Source: Bradyrhizobium sp. LTSP885
GTDB lineage: Bacteria; Pseudomonadota; Alphaproteobacteria; Rhizobiales; Xanthobacteraceae
NCBI RefSeq assembly: GCF_000938305.1
Contig: NZ_JYMT01000011.1
Coordinates: 52,654-116,653 of the forward strand
Direction of reading: 5' to 3'
DNA: 64,000 nucleotides
Positions 62,239 to 64,000 of the stretch are shown piece after piece; position 1 is the stretch's first letter; the number at the start of each line of letters is the position of its first letter. The position numbers and the translations under genes are program-made. The notes below the pieces were generated by a model. It was given only the letters and a program-made list of their open reading frames with translations. It did no database searches and was not told the DNA's origin.

Positions 62239-62610
62239 ATGGGCATTCTCGATTCTCTGGAAAACTCGCCTGAGCTGAGGGGGATGCTGGGCCAGCTGGG
62301 TGCGGCGGTGCTTCCCGCGGTGCTCGGCGAGGTGCTGGGCAGTGGCAGCGGCCAGGGCGGTTTGTCGGCGATCGTCGCCAAGCTCCAGCAGGGCGGCCTC
62401 GGCGACCAGGTCAAATCGTGGATCGGCACCGGCCAGAACCTGCCGATCACGGCCGAACAGCTCCAGCAGGTGCTCGGCAGCGACACGGTCAAGCAATTGG
62501 CCGCCCGGTTCAACATCCCGGTCGACCAGCTCTCCCAGGTGCTGGCCCACCAGCTTCCGGCTGCGGTCGACCATGCCAGCCCCGACGGCAAGCTGCCGCA
62601 CACCGCCTGA
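62239..62610 (+). CDS. YidB-like (DUF937) protein
   Basis: A 123-residue protein from ATG 62239, with GAAAGGA upstream. The family signature is clear: MGILDSLENSPELRGM, GLGDQVKSWIGTGQNLPITAEQLQQVLGSDTVKQLAARFNIPVDQLSQVLAHQLP, ending with the conserved LPAAVDHASPDGKLP. Function unknown. It is a single gene in the same orientation as its neighbours. Confidence 0.88.
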   Translation: MGILDSLENSPELRGMLGQLGAAVLPAVLGEVLGSGSGQGGLSAIVAKLQQGGLGDQVKSWIGTGQNLPITAEQLQQVLGSDTVKQLAARFNIPVDQLSQVLAHQLPAAVDHASPDGKLPHTA

Positions 62611-62824
62611 GCGCCCGGAACCCGGTTCGGCGCCAGCGTGGCGGTCAATCTCCGCGGAACCGCCATTGGCCGCCTATCGCGCTGAAAAAGCTGCAAAATT
62701 GCGCAATGCCCATGCCTCAATCCTGCTGGATTTGGGGCGGCGCCGTGTGCTAAGTTGCCACAGGGTTCTCAATTGTTGTGCCGGCGCTAGCGGGACCGTG
62801 AGCGCGGCCAGCAATCTCTAGAAA

Positions 62825-63028
62825 ATGGAGAGGGCGTTGAAGCACAAGTACTCGATTGGCGAGACCGTCTATTTTACGGCCAGCAACGTCGCCCGTCCCG
62901 CCGCGACCGGTACCTATCAGGTGATCCGCCTGCTGCCGACCGATGGCGACGACTGCCAGTACCGCATCAAGAGTTCGACCGAAGCTTTCGAACGGGTAGC
63001 CAAGGAGAGCCAGCTCGCGCTGTCCTAG
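62825..63028 (+). CDS. Small conserved alphaproteobacterial protein, 67 aa
   Basis: A 67-residue soluble protein: HKYSIGETVYFTASNVARPAATGTYQVIRLLPTDGDDCQYRIKSSTEAFERVAKESQLA. It resembles small conserved proteins of Rhizobiales. ATG 62825 gives MERALKHKYS; a TTG at 62837 with GGAG 6 bases upstream may be the real start, giving the common MKHKYS beginning. Function unknown; the short beta-rich sequence is like an SH3-type fold. Confidence 0.7.
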   Translation: MERALKHKYSIGETVYFTASNVARPAATGTYQVIRLLPTDGDDCQYRIKSSTEAFERVAKESQLALS

Positions 63029-63042
63029 ACCTCTTTAGTTTA

Positions 63043-63088
63043 AGCATGATCTTTCGGAAAGCCGGTTTCCACTTTTCCGGATCATGCT
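63043..63088. repeat. Short palindromic repeat
   Basis: AGCATGATC...TTTCGGAAA and TTTTCCGGATCATGCT form a hairpin around GGTTTCCAC. It is a bradyrhizobial intergenic palindrome type that I recall, unrelated to the copies at 8472 and 37200. Confidence 0.75.
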
Positions 63089-63242
63089 CCAGGGAGATGT
63101 GCGCAAGCCTGCGGTTTGGGCGGTTTCGTCCTCACTGCCGTTAAAAGGCCCTGTTCGCAGACCCATTCTGCCGAAGGTTGGACACCGGGGTGGCGTCCAA
63201 CCTTCGTCGATCGTGCTTATGCTGCGTTGAGGGACATCGCGC

Positions 63243-64000
63243 ATGAATTGGGCTTGGACGTCTTCGCTGGATCAGATCTGGCGTTCACCGACCTTTCCGA
63301 TGTGGCTGACACTGGCCGCTGCGGGGTTTTTCGGAATTGTCGTGCTGGTCACGCTGCTGCGGGCGGAGAAGTCCGTCGCCAACGGCGCCTTGACCGTCAT
63401 CACGCTGCTGTCGATCGCGGTTGCGGTCGCCGCCACCATCCGTGGCTTCGGTCCGGGCGGGCAGGCGGGGCCGACCGAGAGCCGCGTGACGCAGGCGACC
63501 GGCCCGACGCTGCCGGCGCTGTCCTGCATCGACGACCTGGCCGGTGATGCCGTTCTCAATGCTTGCGAGAAGGCGGTGTTCGGCTCGGCCGACGCGGCCG
63601 CAGCCGCCGTCAGCTATGCCGCGGCCCAGATCTCGCACCTGACCTCCTACGGCGATCTCGCGACCGCCGAACGCAGTACGACCACCGAGTTGCAGGCGCT
63701 GCGCCGCGCGGTCGAGCGCGATCGCTACGGCTTGATGGCCTACGCGCTGATGGCGCGCGACCACTGCTCGCCGACCGCGTGCCCGGCGTTCCGTTCATTG
63801 GGCGACAACCACCAGATCATCTCCAACATGAACGACCGCGTCTACGAGAACACGGTCACTCGCTACGCGGCGGCCTGGAATGCGCCGGCCGGTGCATCGC
63901 CGTCGGTTCCGCAGGGTCTTGTCGCGGCGCTGCCGTCGTCGATGCCCACGGGCAGGCCGACCAATGCCGAGTTCCCGAGCGCGGCGTCGACGCCGCCGGT
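63243..64000 (+). CDS. Membrane-anchored hypothetical protein, partial
   Basis: The frame starts at ATG 63243 and is open to the window end (252+ residues, C-terminus missing). Two hydrophobic helices (about 19-38, MWLTLAAAGFFGIVVLVTLL, and 47-63, GALTVITLLSIAVAVAATI) precede a periplasmic or cytoplasmic part with conserved cysteines (SCIDD, ACEKAVFG, CSPTAC). An Ala-rich helical stretch (DAAAAAVSYAAAQIS) follows. Family not recognised. It continues beyond the window. Confidence 0.75.
   Translation, partial: MNWAWTSSLDQIWRSPTFPMWLTLAAAGFFGIVVLVTLLRAEKSVANGALTVITLLSIAVAVAATIRGFGPGGQAGPTESRVTQATGPTLPALSCIDDLAGDAVLNACEKAVFGSADAAAAAVSYAAAQISHLTSYGDLATAERSTTTELQALRRAVERDRYGLMAYALMARDHCSPTACPAFRSLGDNHQIISNMNDRVYENTVTRYAAAWNAPAGASPSVPQGLVAALPSSMPTGRPTNAEFPSAASTPP

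Overview
The window looks like a chromosomal segment of a Bradyrhizobium-type alphaproteobacterium. The evidence is high-GC coding DNA with rhizobial codon use, a pccA, lipB, mgtE and paired polysaccharide-deacetylase content familiar from that group, and several copies of short interspersed palindromic repeats of the bradyrhizobial kind. No CRISPR array, rRNA operon or intact insertion sequence was seen. One intact tRNA, tRNA-Leu(GAG), and one truncated tRNA were found.

Bases 1-5650 are the end of an integrative element and are visibly AT-richer than the rest. It carries a P4-type tyrosine integrase, a 38-residue remnant of a second and closely related integrase, and a truncated 5' half of a tRNA next to the integrase. 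Its cargo is a membrane protein pair of unknown function and a two-gene operon joining a PD-(D/E)XK nuclease-like protein to an AlbA_2 (Schlafen-type) protein. That operon is the best candidate here for an undescribed, possibly defensive, system.

Bases 5.7-22 kb hold ordinary chromosomal genes: small secreted proteins, a TPR protein, a YkgJ-type cysteine-cluster protein, an EamA transporter, DNA photolyase, 1-Cys peroxiredoxin, a large phosphoesterase, and a czcBA-type heavy-metal efflux operon without its outer-membrane channel. Bases 22-29 kb carry signalling genes: a GGDEF-EAL protein and a PAS hybrid histidine kinase, together with an RlpA-like protein and a nuclease-like protein lacking a catalytic residue. 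Bases 29-44 kb hold propionyl-CoA carboxylase alpha, an oxaloacetate decarboxylase-like enzyme, acylphosphatase, a GbsR-type regulator that appears leaderless and self-regulated at the head of an operon, a LysR/tautomerase pair, lipB, a lone FliN-like protein, tRNA-Leu, two NodB-like deacetylases, MgtE and a small XRE regulator.

Bases 44-54 kb contain a beta-propeller protein divergent from a phospholipase C/acid phosphatase-type enzyme and a di-haem peroxidase, then an AraC/SDR module, an aldo-keto reductase and a TonB-like proline-rich protein. Bases 54.6-60.6 kb form one six-gene operon: a complete NMT1-type ABC importer, a 2-oxoglutarate/Fe(II) dioxygenase, a LacI regulator and an adenine/adenosine deaminase. 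It is preceded by three phased LacI-like operators, which suggests uptake and catabolism of a modified purine. The last 3.4 kb hold DUF599, GST-like, YidB-like and small conserved genes, and a gene that runs off the end.

Two copies of a ~540 bp hairpin-rich repeat lie 34 kb apart in opposite orientation (9.7-10.3 kb and 44.0-44.5 kb). A 51 bp core inside them is flipped relative to its flanks.
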